Assembly: GCA_963780045.1 (NCBI GenBank)
Contig: CAVZZZ010000001.1
Coordinates: forward strand, 5,208,001-5,272,000
DNA from: JANXQG01 sp963780045
GTDB lineage: Bacteria > Planctomycetota > Planctomycetia > Pirellulales > Thermoguttaceae
Direction: 5' to 3'
DNA: 64,000 nucleotides
Positions 8,898 through 16,440 of the stretch are shown here, in pieces. The position numbers and the translations under genes were made by a program. Under the pieces are notes generated by a model that was not told the DNA's origin, made no database searches, and saw only the letters and a list, made by a program, of their open reading frames with translations. Position 1 is the stretch's first letter, and the number at the start of each line of letters is the position of its first letter.

Positions 8898-9863
8898 TCA
8901 CTCCTTGGGCAGTTCCCAGCGGACGAAACCCTTGATCGTCATGCCGGCGGCCTTGGCCAACTCGGCGATCGTCTTCTTGCCGTACTTGGCCTCGTTCGCA
9001 TGAATCTGCTCCAGCAGCACGCGATCGCTAAAAAACTTGCCCAACTGCCCCTCGATCACTTTGTCGCGGTTCTTGGATATGCCCTCGACCTTCTTCAGGT
9101 TGCCGCGGGCGCGGCCGTGGCTACTGATCGTCTTTTCCAGGTTGTTGGGGTCTTGCATCTTCTCGTCGGGCAGAGCCAGAAGGCGTTCGGCCTCGGCCTT
9201 GATCTTCTCGGCCTCAATCGACAGCGCTTCGCCAAGCAGAAGTCGCTCTTTCTCGACCAGCGAAGGCTCGACGTTCTCGCGACGAAGATAGCCCGGGTTG
9301 AGTGCCGTAACGTGCATGCCGATGTCGCGGGCCAACTCGCCGGCCGGCCCGTCAAACTGAACCAGCGCGCCAACCGCGCCGTTGTGGTGCGAGTAGCCAA
9401 CGGTCGGGCCGTCAATCCGCTGAATCCGCTCCAGCACGAACTTTTCACGAATGCGGTTGTTCAGATCGTCAAACTGCTGCCGCAGCGTCGTTCCCTCTTG
9501 GCTGGGCGATGGCTGGTCGAACAGCGCGTCAGGCGACGCCGCGCCAGGACCGGTCGCAAGCTGCTTCGCCAGGTCGTTGGCCAGCGCGACGAAGTGCTCG
9601 TTGTTGGCCACGGGGGCGGTCTCGCAACGGATGTCGATAATCGCGCCGCGGCCCGTCTTGGGATCGGAATAGACCGCGATCCGGCCGGTCGACGTGGAAC
9701 GCCCGGATTGCTTTTCCTGCACTTTCTCGCCCTTCTTGCGGAGCCAGTCGACGGCCTTTTCCTGTTCGCCGCCCGACTCCGTCAGCGCCTGCTTGCAGTC
9801 CATCATGGGCAGGCCGGTCTTTTCGCGCAACTCCTTGACGGCCGCGGCAGTAATCTCTGGCAT
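8898..9863 (-). CDS. tsf: Translation elongation factor Ts
   Basis: The product starts with PEITAAAVKELREKTGLPMMDCKQAL, the classic UBA-like N-terminus of EF-Ts, followed by the core dimerisation domains. I chose the Met at 9863; the upstream Met at 9878 adds an unlikely MRTFT. EF-Ts recharges EF-Tu with GTP. The normally conserved TDF motif of the EF-Tu contact region reads CETAPVANNEHF here, a substitution I associate with planctomycetes. The protein is somewhat long, with an inserted segment around residues 105-140. It lies between rpsB and pyrH. Confidence 0.93.
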   Translation of the reverse strand: MPEITAAAVKELREKTGLPMMDCKQALTESGGEQEKAVDWLRKKGEKVQEKQSGRSTSTGRIAVYSDPKTGRGAIIDIRCETAPVANNEHFVALANDLAKQLATGPGAASPDALFDQPSPSQEGTTLRQQFDDLNNRIREKFVLERIQRIDGPTVGYSHHNGAVGALVQFDGPAGELARDIGMHVTALNPGYLRRENVEPSLVEKERLLLGEALSIEAEKIKAEAERLLALPDEKMQDPNNLEKTISSHGRARGNLKKVEGISKNRDKVIEGQLGKFFSDRVLLEQIHANEAKYGKKTIAELAKAAGMTIKGFVRWELPKE

Positions 9864-9879
9864 GGTAAACGTCCTCAAT

Positions 9880-9964
9880 TCATGTAGGGTGTGGTCGAGC
9901 GCAGCGAAGACCCACCGGTGAGAGAAACTCGAAAATCAAAACTCGAAATCCGAAACAGGCTGCG
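9880..9964. repeat. Short dispersed repeat remnants between rpsB and tsf
   Basis: This 85-base spacer contains GTAGGGTG followed by GCAGCGAAGACCCACC and then a run of near-repeats of AACTCGAAATCCGAAA. A related TAGGGTGCGCGAAGCGCGG appears just after the rhodanese gene at about 1921. They look like members of dispersed intergenic repeats; copy number elsewhere is unknown. Confidence 0.45.
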
Positions 9965-10747
9965 TTAGCCAGCCGCGGCAACCGGTTCGGCTGCAACCGC
10001 AACCGGAGCAACCGCCGGCGACGCATCGGCGGCGCCTTCGGTCTGCTCTTGCCGCGCCTCGGCTACCTGCGCCTTGCCGGAAATCACCGCATCGGCCAGC
10101 AATTGCACGATCAGCTCGATCGAGCGGATGCTGTCATCATTGCCGGGGATCGCCAGATCGATCTCGTCCGGATCGCAATCGGTATTGATCAACGCGACGG
10201 TGGTCACGCCGAGCTTGCGGGCCTCTTTTACCGCGTTCTTCTCTTTCCGCGGGTCGATGATCACCATGCATTCGGGCATGCGGTTCATGGTCCTCATGCC
10301 GTTGAGATTGCGATGCATTTTTCGATACTCGCGGGCCAGGGCGGATTGCATCTTCTTGGAATACGTGGCCAGCTCCTCGCCGGTGCGAATGGTTTCCAGT
10401 GCTTCCAGGCGGCTCAAGCGGCTGCGAATGGTGCGGAAGTTCGTAAGCGTGCCGCCCAGCCAGCGGTCGCTGACATAGGGCATGCCGCAGCGGCTGCCCT
10501 GGTGCTCGATCGTGTCGCTCGCCTGGCGCTTCGTTCCCACGAACAGCACCAGGCTCCCTTGCGCCGCGACACCTTGCAGATACTTGCGGGCGCGGAGCAG
10601 GCCGCGAACAGTTTCACGGACGTCGATGATATGGATCAGGTTGCGGCGGGCATAAATATAGGGCCGCATCTTCGGGTTCCAACGGCTGGCACGATGGCCA
10701 AAATGGACCCCCGCTTCAATCAAATCCTTTACAAGTACGGTAGCCAA
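9965..10747 (-). CDS. rpsB: 30S ribosomal protein S2
   Basis: A 260-residue protein with IEAGVHFGHRASRWNPKM, DRWLGGTLTNFRTIR, NRMPECMVIIDPRKE and INTDCDPDEIDLAIPGNDD, all hallmarks of S2, plus an Ala/Val-rich C-terminal tail that is longer than in E. coli. S2 binds the 30S head-body junction. First gene of the rpsB-tsf-pyrH-frr operon; a promoter is seen 126 to 154 bases upstream. The frame is intact. Confidence 0.96.
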   Translation of the reverse strand: MATVLVKDLIEAGVHFGHRASRWNPKMRPYIYARRNLIHIIDVRETVRGLLRARKYLQGVAAQGSLVLFVGTKRQASDTIEHQGSRCGMPYVSDRWLGGTLTNFRTIRSRLSRLEALETIRTGEELATYSKKMQSALAREYRKMHRNLNGMRTMNRMPECMVIIDPRKEKNAVKEARKLGVTTVALINTDCDPDEIDLAIPGNDDSIRSIELIVQLLADAVISGKAQVAEARQEQTEGAADASPAVAPVAVAAEPVAAAG

Positions 10748-10872
10748 AAAAATCTCCTCAAAGGCACACCGGCCATGTCTCCCCTGATAACGGGAGCGTC
10801 CGGCGTTGGTCAGGCACTGCGGTCAAAAGCGATGCTTCCGCCCCCTGGACCGTTCAGGATGGCGAAACTAGA

Positions 10873-10901
10873 AGTCTACAAAGATGTGTGGAAATCGTCA
10901 A
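10873..10901 (-). promoter_or_regulatory. Sigma-70-type promoter of the rpsB operon
   Basis: On the minus strand TTGACG (10896-10901) and TAGACT (10873-10878) are separated by 17 bases, a good match to housekeeping promoter spacing. The start would be near 10866, giving a leader of about 120 bases before rpsB. Long rpsB leaders are known in other bacteria as autoregulatory S2 sites, but I cannot recognise one here. Confidence 0.55.
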
Positions 10902-11070
10902 CCGAGGCGGAAAGAGAGTTGCCGAAAACTCAAGGCGTCTGCAAAGTGACGTAAACCGCCGATTTCGCGGAGAATGCGGGTATTTGAAAGCAAATGTGGC
11001 TTTATCCGTGGAAATCCATGTAATCCGCCGTTCTTGCCGTTGCCCAAAGCGAATCTTGCCCCTGAAAAAG

Positions 11071-11141
11071 CTACCCGGCCTGGACTCGAACCAGGAACGA
11101 GGGTACCAAAAACCCTTGTGTTACCATTACACCACCGGGTA
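11071..11141 (-). tRNA. tRNA-Gln (anticodon UUG)
   Basis: On the minus strand the acceptor arms TACCCGG and CCGGGTA pair over seven bases. The D arm GGTGTAATGGTAACAC, the anticodon stem AGGGT/ACCCT with loop TTTTGGT (anticodon TTG) and the T arm CCTGGTTCGAGTCCAGG are all in place. The discriminator base is G and no CCA is encoded. It lies 88 bases from the breakpoint of the duplicated block that starts at 11229, so it marks the border between the translation operon and the variable array. Confidence 0.93.
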
Positions 11142-11185
11142 GGGTGGATCGCCAAGAAGGGAATTATACGATCCATCCCGGCGGC

Positions 11186-13349
11186 TCACAACCGCATCCC
11201 GGCCGCTTGCCGCCGCACGCCGGTTGTGGCGATGCGGCGGAAGAAGTCGCGGTAGAGCGGGGCGAGACGGTCGGGATGCCAGGCCTGGGCACGCTGGCGG
11301 GCGGCAAGGCTGCAACGAGCGTAATAGGCAGCGTCGTCCCATAGGCGGATGATCGTCTCGATCCACGGAGCGGCTTCCTCCGCCGTCGGCACGTCGCGGG
11401 TCTCGGCCGTGTAGTGCGCGGGAATGTCTAACAAGATGCCACCCGTCCCCTCGCTCGCCGGGAGAGGGTTAGGGTGAGGGCTGCCCCGAACCGTCTCCGG
11501 CAGGCCGCCGCGGTTGCTGGCCAGCACGGGGATGCCGTTGAACATCGCCTCCATCGCAACTACCGCCGCGTTCTCCATCAGCGAAGGCATGAGCAAGAGC
11601 TTGGTAACTGCAAGGAACCGCCGTGCGTCGGGCGAGTTGGGCATGACTGTGCACGTTCTTCACCAGCGCCGGGTCGATGCCCAGCTTCGGCAGGAAGCTG
11701 GCCTTGCTCACGCCTTCGACCATAAGCAGCGGAATATCCGGCCGCCGCCGCGAGAGCACCTCCGCGATCCGCGCGAACACGTGTATGCCCTTCCGCGGCT
11801 CGGGGTTGACGAAGGTCACGCAGGAAGCAGGGAGCGGGGAGCAGGGAGCAGGGAGCAAATCCCCCTCTCCCTCCGGGAGAGGGCCGGGGTGAGGGCGGTT
11901 CTCCCCACTCCCCACTTTCACCCGCTCCGGATCAATTGCCAGCGGCAACACTTCGCATTCCAGGCCGAGCTTCTCGCGGTAATGCCGCCGGGCGAATTCG
12001 GTGGGCACGACGACGCGGTCCGCCATCGCAAAGGGCGCGCGGTCGGTGTAGGAGAAGTTGTGCAGCGCGAAAACGACCGCGATGCCGCGCCGCTTGGCCA
12101 TCGCCTGCAGGGCCATCGCCGCCGGATCGCCGCCGTAGGTCCAAACCACGCCCGGCCGAAAGCGGTCCAAGAACTTCTCGCAGCCCGTCACGAAAGCCGC
12201 AAGTTCCTCCCCTCTCCCTTTGGGATAGGGGCCGGCGGTGAGGGTGCGCCCCTCCGTATCCACCATCGTCACGGGCACGTTGCCATGTGCGGCAAAGATC
12301 ACCCGCGCGTTGAACGGCCCGACGCGCGCCTCGCGGACCGTAAACGGCCCGCCGCGCTGCCGCAAAACGTCATCAATACGGGCACGGTCCCAGCCGTTCG
12401 CGCGCGTGCCGCAAAAGACTTCGCAGGGAAACCCGATGCCGGCCAGCAGCTTCAAGAGGTCCAGCGTGGCCGTCGCCGCGCCGTTGGTGAAGTCCAGCGC
12501 GCAATGCGGCGAGACAAAGGCAATGCGAATCCTCCCCTCTCCATCCGGGAGAGGGGCAGGGGGTGAGGGTAGCTCGTATTCTAACTCCTGACTTCTAACT
12601 CCTGACTTCTCTGCAAGAGGGGCAGGGGGTAAGGGTGCGTTAGACTCGCCTACGCTTCGGGTTGCAATCTCCCGATGCCACCGGCCATCATAAACCAACC
12701 GATCGCCGGCCTCCTCATCCGCACGCCGCGGCACGCTGGCCATAATCGCCGCACGGAAGCGCTCGGCTCCTTCTTCGACGCGGCCGACCGCCGCAAAAAG
12801 ATGCAAGGCAGCCAAAGGCGTTTCAGCCCAAGGTGCGGCGGCTAGCGCCGCTTCAAGAAGCTGCGCCGCCTCCTTCTCCCTCCCGTGCCGATGGAACAGT
12901 CTCGCAAGCCGCGTCGTGGCGTCGCGGTGCCACGGCTGACATTGCAGTGCTCTGCGGAAGCTTCCTTCCGCCGCAGCGTCGTTTCCCAAAGCCGCCTGCG
13001 CCATGCCGAAGTTTGCAAGTGCGTCGCCATAATCCTGCCGAATCGCCAGCGCCCGGCGAAAGCTCTCTTCTGCTTCGGCAAACCGCTCCAGGGAAAGCAG
13101 CGCAGCGCCGTAGTTGTTGTGGAAGACCGCGTTTGACGGATTCACGGCGATCGCGCGGCCGATCAGGTCCAGTGCTTCGTCATGGCGGCCTTGCTGCTGG
13201 CAAAGGGCACCGAGAAGCTGCAGTGCCCCGGCGTGCCGAGGCTGCTCGGCGAGGATCGCGCAATATGCCCGATCGGCCTCGCAGGTAAGGCCACAACTTT
13301 GAAGTTCGATTGCGAGACTCAAGGAGGTCACCACAAATCCCTCAGCCAT
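11186..13349 (-). CDS. TPR-GT4 glycosyltransferase, copy 1, frameshifted
   Basis: The N-terminal third is TPR repeats (HAGALQLLGALCQQQGRHDE, FHNNYGAALLSLERFAEA), followed by a GT-B fold with LDFTNGAATATLDLL, VVWTYGGDP, RVVVPTEFARRHY and the GT4 E-x7-E region MENAAVVAMEAMFNGIPV. It should transfer a sugar from a nucleotide sugar, in the cytoplasm. Compared with copy 2, one extra base near 11651 splits the gene into two frames (11469-13349 and 11186-11644). The C-terminal 14 residues differ from copy 2 because the duplication ends there. Four blocks of short dispersed repeats are translated in frame within the gene. Confidence 0.78.
11443..11481. repeat. Dispersed GGGAGAGGG-type repeat inside the GT4 gene
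   Basis: On the minus strand the sequence reads as SPHPNPLPASEGTGG in the protein. It is related to the repeats at 11822-11905 and 12531-12640 and is also in copy 2 (29722-29760). It falls in the C-terminal GT domain and keeps the frame. Confidence 0.6.
11822..11905. repeat. Dispersed repeat pair inside the GT4 gene
   Basis: Two elements are joined: GGGAGCAGGGAGCAGGGAGC-like direct repeats and a palindrome with 9-bp arms (CCCTCTCCC 11863-11871, GGGAGAGGG 11875-11883). On the minus strand they are translated in frame as HPGPLPEGEGDLLPAPC between the two Rossmann halves of the GT-B fold. Copy 2 has the same insertion. Confidence 0.7.
12531..12640. repeat. Dispersed repeats between the TPR and GT domains
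   Basis: Two GGGAGAGG-type palindromic elements flank a direct repeat of CTAACTCCTGACTT. All are translated in frame (LPPAPLAEKSGVRSQELEYE...) in the linker between the TPR region and the first GT domain. A further short element at 12211-12243 reads LTAGPYPKGRGEE. Confidence 0.7.
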
Positions 13350-13454
13350 TCTGAAGAATACTATCGTGCATCAAAGAGATAGCAACCGTGTTCTGGTGTT
13401 CGGTTTACTAGAATACGAATGTCACGTGCTTCGCTACAGGAGGCTCCTAGACGC

Positions 13455-14188
13455 TCACGGCACGATCATGCAATGTGGAAGAGCCTGCTGCAGTTTCTCG
13501 GCGCCCGCTTTCGTGACATTCGTCCTTGTGCAACCCAACATGCCCAACGCAGTTAGGCCTTTAATCTCCTCCAGGCCGGCGTCCGAAATCTGCGTCCGGT
13601 CCAGGAACAAATGACGCAGGCCCGTCAGGCGAGCAACGTGCTTTAGCCCAGCGTCCGTTATGCGCGTCTCTCCAAGGTCCAACCATTCAAGCTTAGGCAG
13701 CGCCTCGATATGCCTTAAGCCGGCGTCCGTGACCTTTGTGCGATCTAGGAGCAGCGTTTGAAGGCCCCTCGCGTCCTTCAAATGCTGAAGCCCCACGTCC
13801 GTGACCGCGCTTCCGCCGAGGCGAAGAATATGCACCTCCCTTAGGTCCTTGAGGCGTTTCATGGCGTCGTCCCCGAAGCGCTTCGTGGCGTCGATGCTTT
13901 CGATGGCCGCGCAACAATTATCCCCAAGCAAACGCTTCAGCCACGCGGGCCCGGGCGATTGCGGAGAGGGGTTCTTCGTGTATTGCCAATCCCAGCGAAC
14001 GATTCCACCCAGTTTCTCGATTCCAGCGATGGCCTCGCGCTCCCGCCGCAGTTGCTCCGCCTTCAGTGCCATGCAGCCGGCGATTGCGCCAAAAAAGCCG
14101 AGTAGGGCCGATAGCACTAGGACGGAGTACAGAACTAGTCGGCGCGCGCTGGTCCGCCCGCGGGCATGAAAAGGGGCATGAAAAGGGG
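13455..14188 (-). CDS. Membrane-anchored LRR protein, copy 1
   Basis: The most plausible start is MSPFHAPFHARGRTSA, inside the left repeat of the RAYT element (about 14188); the frame stays open to 14510 only because it crosses the transposase. One TM helix (VLYSVLVLSALLGFFGAIAGCM) is followed by IEKLGGIVRWDWQY and five to six LRR units of about 24 residues with the pattern VTDAGLRHIEALPKLEWLDLGET. Such LRR proteins are abundant in planctomycetes and presumably mediate protein contacts. The N-terminal residues derive from the RAYT repeat, so the original start may have been replaced. Nearly identical copy at 31734-32467. Confidence 0.75.
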
Positions 14189-14924
14189 ACATCACTGATT
14201 TTCGGCCTTGCGGGGCCGCCCGGCGCTGCGCAAAGTGAATTCCAGCCGCAAACGCGCCACCGTCCGCTCGACCCATTGCCGCGGCCCCAACGGACGCCCG
14301 CGCTGGACACAGGTGCGAATTCCGTCCAATTGTTCCTCCTTCAACGCGCGGTTGACCCGTGCCAACCAATCCCGCGGCCGCTCCACAGGCCAGGCGGAAA
14401 GAGGCACGTCCGCGGCCTCCTCCGCACGTTGCCAAAGCCCGCTCCACCGCCATTGCTCGGCGCGCTCCGCGAGGCCCGCTCGCAAGGCATTGGCCTCGAC
14501 GTAGCGACACAGGGTCAGGAAGTAGTCGTCCTCAGCCACGGGAAAGCTCTTGAACCGCCCTTGGTACAAGTGGCCGCCGCCCCGGCTGTGATAATGTTCA
14601 AGATAGCGGCGGACATGCGTCACGCCCACCCAGCCCAGCCAGCGCCCTAAGGCGTCGTCCGCACCCGGCCGGACGACCAAGTGCCAGTGATTGGGCATCA
14701 GGCAATCGGTGAAGACCTCCACAGGGTACCGTTCCAAGCCTTCGGCCAAGACTCGCTGGAAAGCCTCGTAGTCGCCGCCCTTGTGAAAAATGCGCATCCG
14801 CCCATTCCCGCGATTAAGAACGTGGTACACCATCCCAGCCTCGGTCGATCGAGCAGTTCGCGGCATCTCGGCAGGGTATCACGTCACCCCCGCCTCGTCA
14901 ATATCAGTGATGTCCCCTTTTCAT
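14178..14924 (-). mobile_element. RAYT (REP-associated Y1 transposase) element, copy 1
   Basis: Perfect 22-bp inverted repeats (14178-14199 and 14903-14924, core AAAAGGGGACATCACTGA) enclose the Y1 transposase gene. A partial second repeat, GCATGAAAAGGGG, sits directly outside the left end. The right end abuts the truncated OGT-like gene and coincides with the border of the 3.7-kb duplication. Confidence 0.85.
14192..14866 (-). CDS. REP-associated tyrosine (Y1/IS200-like) transposase, copy 1
   Basis: A 224-residue intact protein with the Y1_Tnp layout: GMVYHVLNRGNGRMRIF at the N-terminus, CLMPNHWHLVV carrying the HUH motif (HWH), and LCRYVEANALRAGL with the catalytic Tyr region. RAYT-type enzymes cut and rejoin single-stranded DNA at REP-like hairpins. 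It lacks accessory genes and is flanked by the inverted repeats described for the element. Copy 2 at 32471-33144 carries a one-base deletion, so this copy is the one likely to be active. Confidence 0.9.
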   Translation of the reverse strand: MPRTARSTEAGMVYHVLNRGNGRMRIFHKGGDYEAFQRVLAEGLERYPVEVFTDCLMPNHWHLVVRPGADDALGRWLGWVGVTHVRRYLEHYHSRGGGHLYQGRFKSFPVAEDDYFLTLCRYVEANALRAGLAERAEQWRWSGLWQRAEEAADVPLSAWPVERPRDWLARVNRALKEEQLDGIRTCVQRGRPLGPRQWVERTVARLRLEFTLRSAGRPRKAENQ

Positions 14925-16321
14925 ACTTCCCAATAGTAGATCAGGTCGCAAGCCGCCGCGCGTATCGTTCGCACGGCGTCGTCGAACGTGTCGCGAAAGG
15001 CGACGTAGCGCAGCCCGTCGCGTCGGATTCCCGTCCGCAGCGCCGCGGCCGACGCTTGCGAGCAAAGGATTACCGACTCGATCCGCTGGTTGTCGAGTTT
15101 CTCGATGATTCCCCGCATTGATTGCAGGAACATCCCTTCGTGCCGCCGGGTGACAAGGAAACCGACCCGCGCCCTTTCGGAGTGCGGGCGCTTGCCACCG
15201 CTTTTTCCTTCGAATTTGGACTGCGGGCGCTTGCCACCGCTTTCTTCTTCGCGGGCCGATGAAAAGCGGCGGCAAGCCGCCGCACTCCAAAGATCCACGT
15301 CCCGGAAATACGGCTCATAGAGGGCCGCAAATTGTTCTCGCACCCTTCGCGGGTTGCGGCCGAGAGACGACGGCGAAAGGCTTGGAAACACCCTCGCCTC
15401 GAGAATGTCGCTCAAAGTAGCAGGCCCGCTCCGCGTGCCGTCCGCCTGGCTTCCCTCCGAGTTTGCATTTTGCAATTTGCAGTTTTCATTTTTCGATTCC
15501 TCTACTTCTTCCACCGCCCTCTCGACCCTCGCCAGATACCCCTCGATCTCCTCGCCGCTCTCAAACACGACCGGCCCGCAAATCTCCGCGCGGAGCCGCC
15601 AAAGCGGCTTGTCCGGTCGCAGTTGCGCGGCATGGGCGAAATGCCGTCGCGCCGAGGCTGCGTCGGTTAGCTCCTGAAGGGCGTTGGCAAGGCTGAAATG
15701 GGCAAGCCCGTCGTGCTCGTTCAAAGCGACGGCTTGCCGATAGGCCCCAGCGGCCTCCGGTGTCCTCCCCGCGGCCATGAGGCAATCGCCGAATTTCACG
15801 AACTGTTCCGCGCTGGGCCGCACGGACAGCAGCTTGAGGTAAAGCGCCGCCGCCTCGTCCGTTTGCCCAAGCTGGCCGAGGAACGCTGCGAACCTCGTGA
15901 GCGTTTCCGGATTGTCCGGGTCAAGTTCAATCGCCTTGCGGTAGCTGGTCAGGGCCTCGGCATCGTTTCCCAGCATCGAATGTGCGCCCGCCAGATTGAC
16001 GTGCGCGGGGACGCAGTCCGCGTCAAGCTCGACCGCCTTTTGCAACGGGGCCGCGGCGAGATCAGGCCGCCTTTCGGAAATCCATAGAGCGCCTAGGTTG
16101 ACGTAGAACTCCAGGCACGGCGCGCGGCGAATTCCTTCCTCGTAGAGACGGATAGCCTCGTGGCGGCGTCCGTTCTGCTCCAACAAAACCGACAGATTGA
16201 TCAGAAAATCCGCTCGGAATGGTCCAAAGTCAAGGACTTCGTGAAAAAGCGCCTCCGCACCTTGCGCATGACCGTGTCCGCGAGCCGGAAACGCCTCCTC
16301 ATTAGCTGTAGAATCGGCCAT
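14921..16321 (-). CDS. OGT-like TPR glycosyltransferase, truncated at its C-terminus
   Basis: TPR units run from about residue 20 to 270 (ALTSYRKAIELDPDNPETLTR), then a GT41-like N-lobe starts (RVGFLVTRRHEGMFLQSMRG). The protein stops at DLIYYWEV where the RAYT repeat begins, so the catalytic C-lobe present in the copy at 21784-24012 is missing. From 14925 to 16178 it is almost identical to that gene; upstream of 16178 its N-terminus is different (HGHAQGAEALFHEVLDFGPF). It is thus a mosaic of a paralogue's N-terminus with a shared body, probably inactive. Confidence 0.75.
   Translation of the reverse strand: MADSTANEEAFPARGHGHAQGAEALFHEVLDFGPFRADFLINLSVLLEQNGRRHEAIRLYEEGIRRAPCLEFYVNLGALWISERRPDLAAAPLQKAVELDADCVPAHVNLAGAHSMLGNDAEALTSYRKAIELDPDNPETLTRFAAFLGQLGQTDEAAALYLKLLSVRPSAEQFVKFGDCLMAAGRTPEAAGAYRQAVALNEHDGLAHFSLANALQELTDAASARRHFAHAAQLRPDKPLWRLRAEICGPVVFESGEEIEGYLARVERAVEEVEESKNENCKLQNANSEGSQADGTRSGPATLSDILEARVFPSLSPSSLGRNPRRVREQFAALYEPYFRDVDLWSAAACRRFSSAREEESGGKRPQSKFEGKSGGKRPHSERARVGFLVTRRHEGMFLQSMRGIIEKLDNQRIESVILCSQASAAALRTGIRRDGLRYVAFRDTFDDAVRTIRAAACDLIYYWEV
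14925..16178. repeat. 1254-bp repeat shared with the full-length OGT-like gene, copy 1
   Basis: Matches 22616-23869 at an offset of 7691 bases with only a couple of visible substitutions (for example CATCCCTTCG against CATCCTTTCG). The left edge is the RAYT end; the right edge lies inside a TPR unit. Confidence 0.9.
15178..15285. repeat. Dispersed GCGGCAAGCCGCCGC hairpin repeats inside the OGT-like gene
   Basis: Contains two GCGGGCGCTTGCCACCGCTTT units and a hairpin GCGGCGGC/AA/GCCGCCGC (15266-15283). They are translated in frame as SAAACRRFSS and two copies of GGKRP. A second block at about 15460-15500 (TTTGCATTTTGCAATTTGCA) reads SKNENCKLQNANSE. Both occur again in the full-length gene at +7691. 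Confidence 0.7.
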
Positions 16322-16440
16322 GTGTCATTTCGCTCGCCGCATTCTGTGCGAGGGCACTTGGCCGCACAGAACTCCTGCCGGAGCAGCGCCAGCGCGGCAT
16401 CGGCAGCAACCACCCACGGTGCCTACAGGCTCGCAGCACG

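Larger units (their letters stand above)
11229..14927. repeat. 3.7-kb segmental duplication, copy 1 (GT4 - LRR - RAYT)
   Basis: This stretch matches 29508-33205 at an offset of 18278-18279, with very few differences apart from a cluster near 12100-12210. It carries the TPR-GT4 gene, a small LRR gene and a RAYT element. The right edge lies at the outer end of the RAYT inverted repeat; the left edge lies inside the GT4 C-terminus, where the sequence changes from the RRIARHP tail of copy 2 to RRIATTG. Confidence 0.9.

Noticed and set aside
8247..9887. 546-residue plus-strand open frame opposite pyrH and tsf
   Set aside because: Antisense shadow of translation genes.
10748..11070. Small plus-strand genes between rpsB and the tRNA
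   Set aside because: Open frames at 10888-11142 and 10974-11255 run antisense through the tRNA-Gln gene and have no features; the interval is explained by the rpsB leader and promoter.
12531..12640. Regulatory hairpins or terminators within the GT4 gene
   Set aside because: The palindromes lie in coding sequence, keep the frame and match each other as dispersed repeats.
14178..14924. Classical DD(E/D) insertion sequence
   Set aside because: The enzyme has the HUH/Y1 layout of RAYTs, and I see no target-site duplication.
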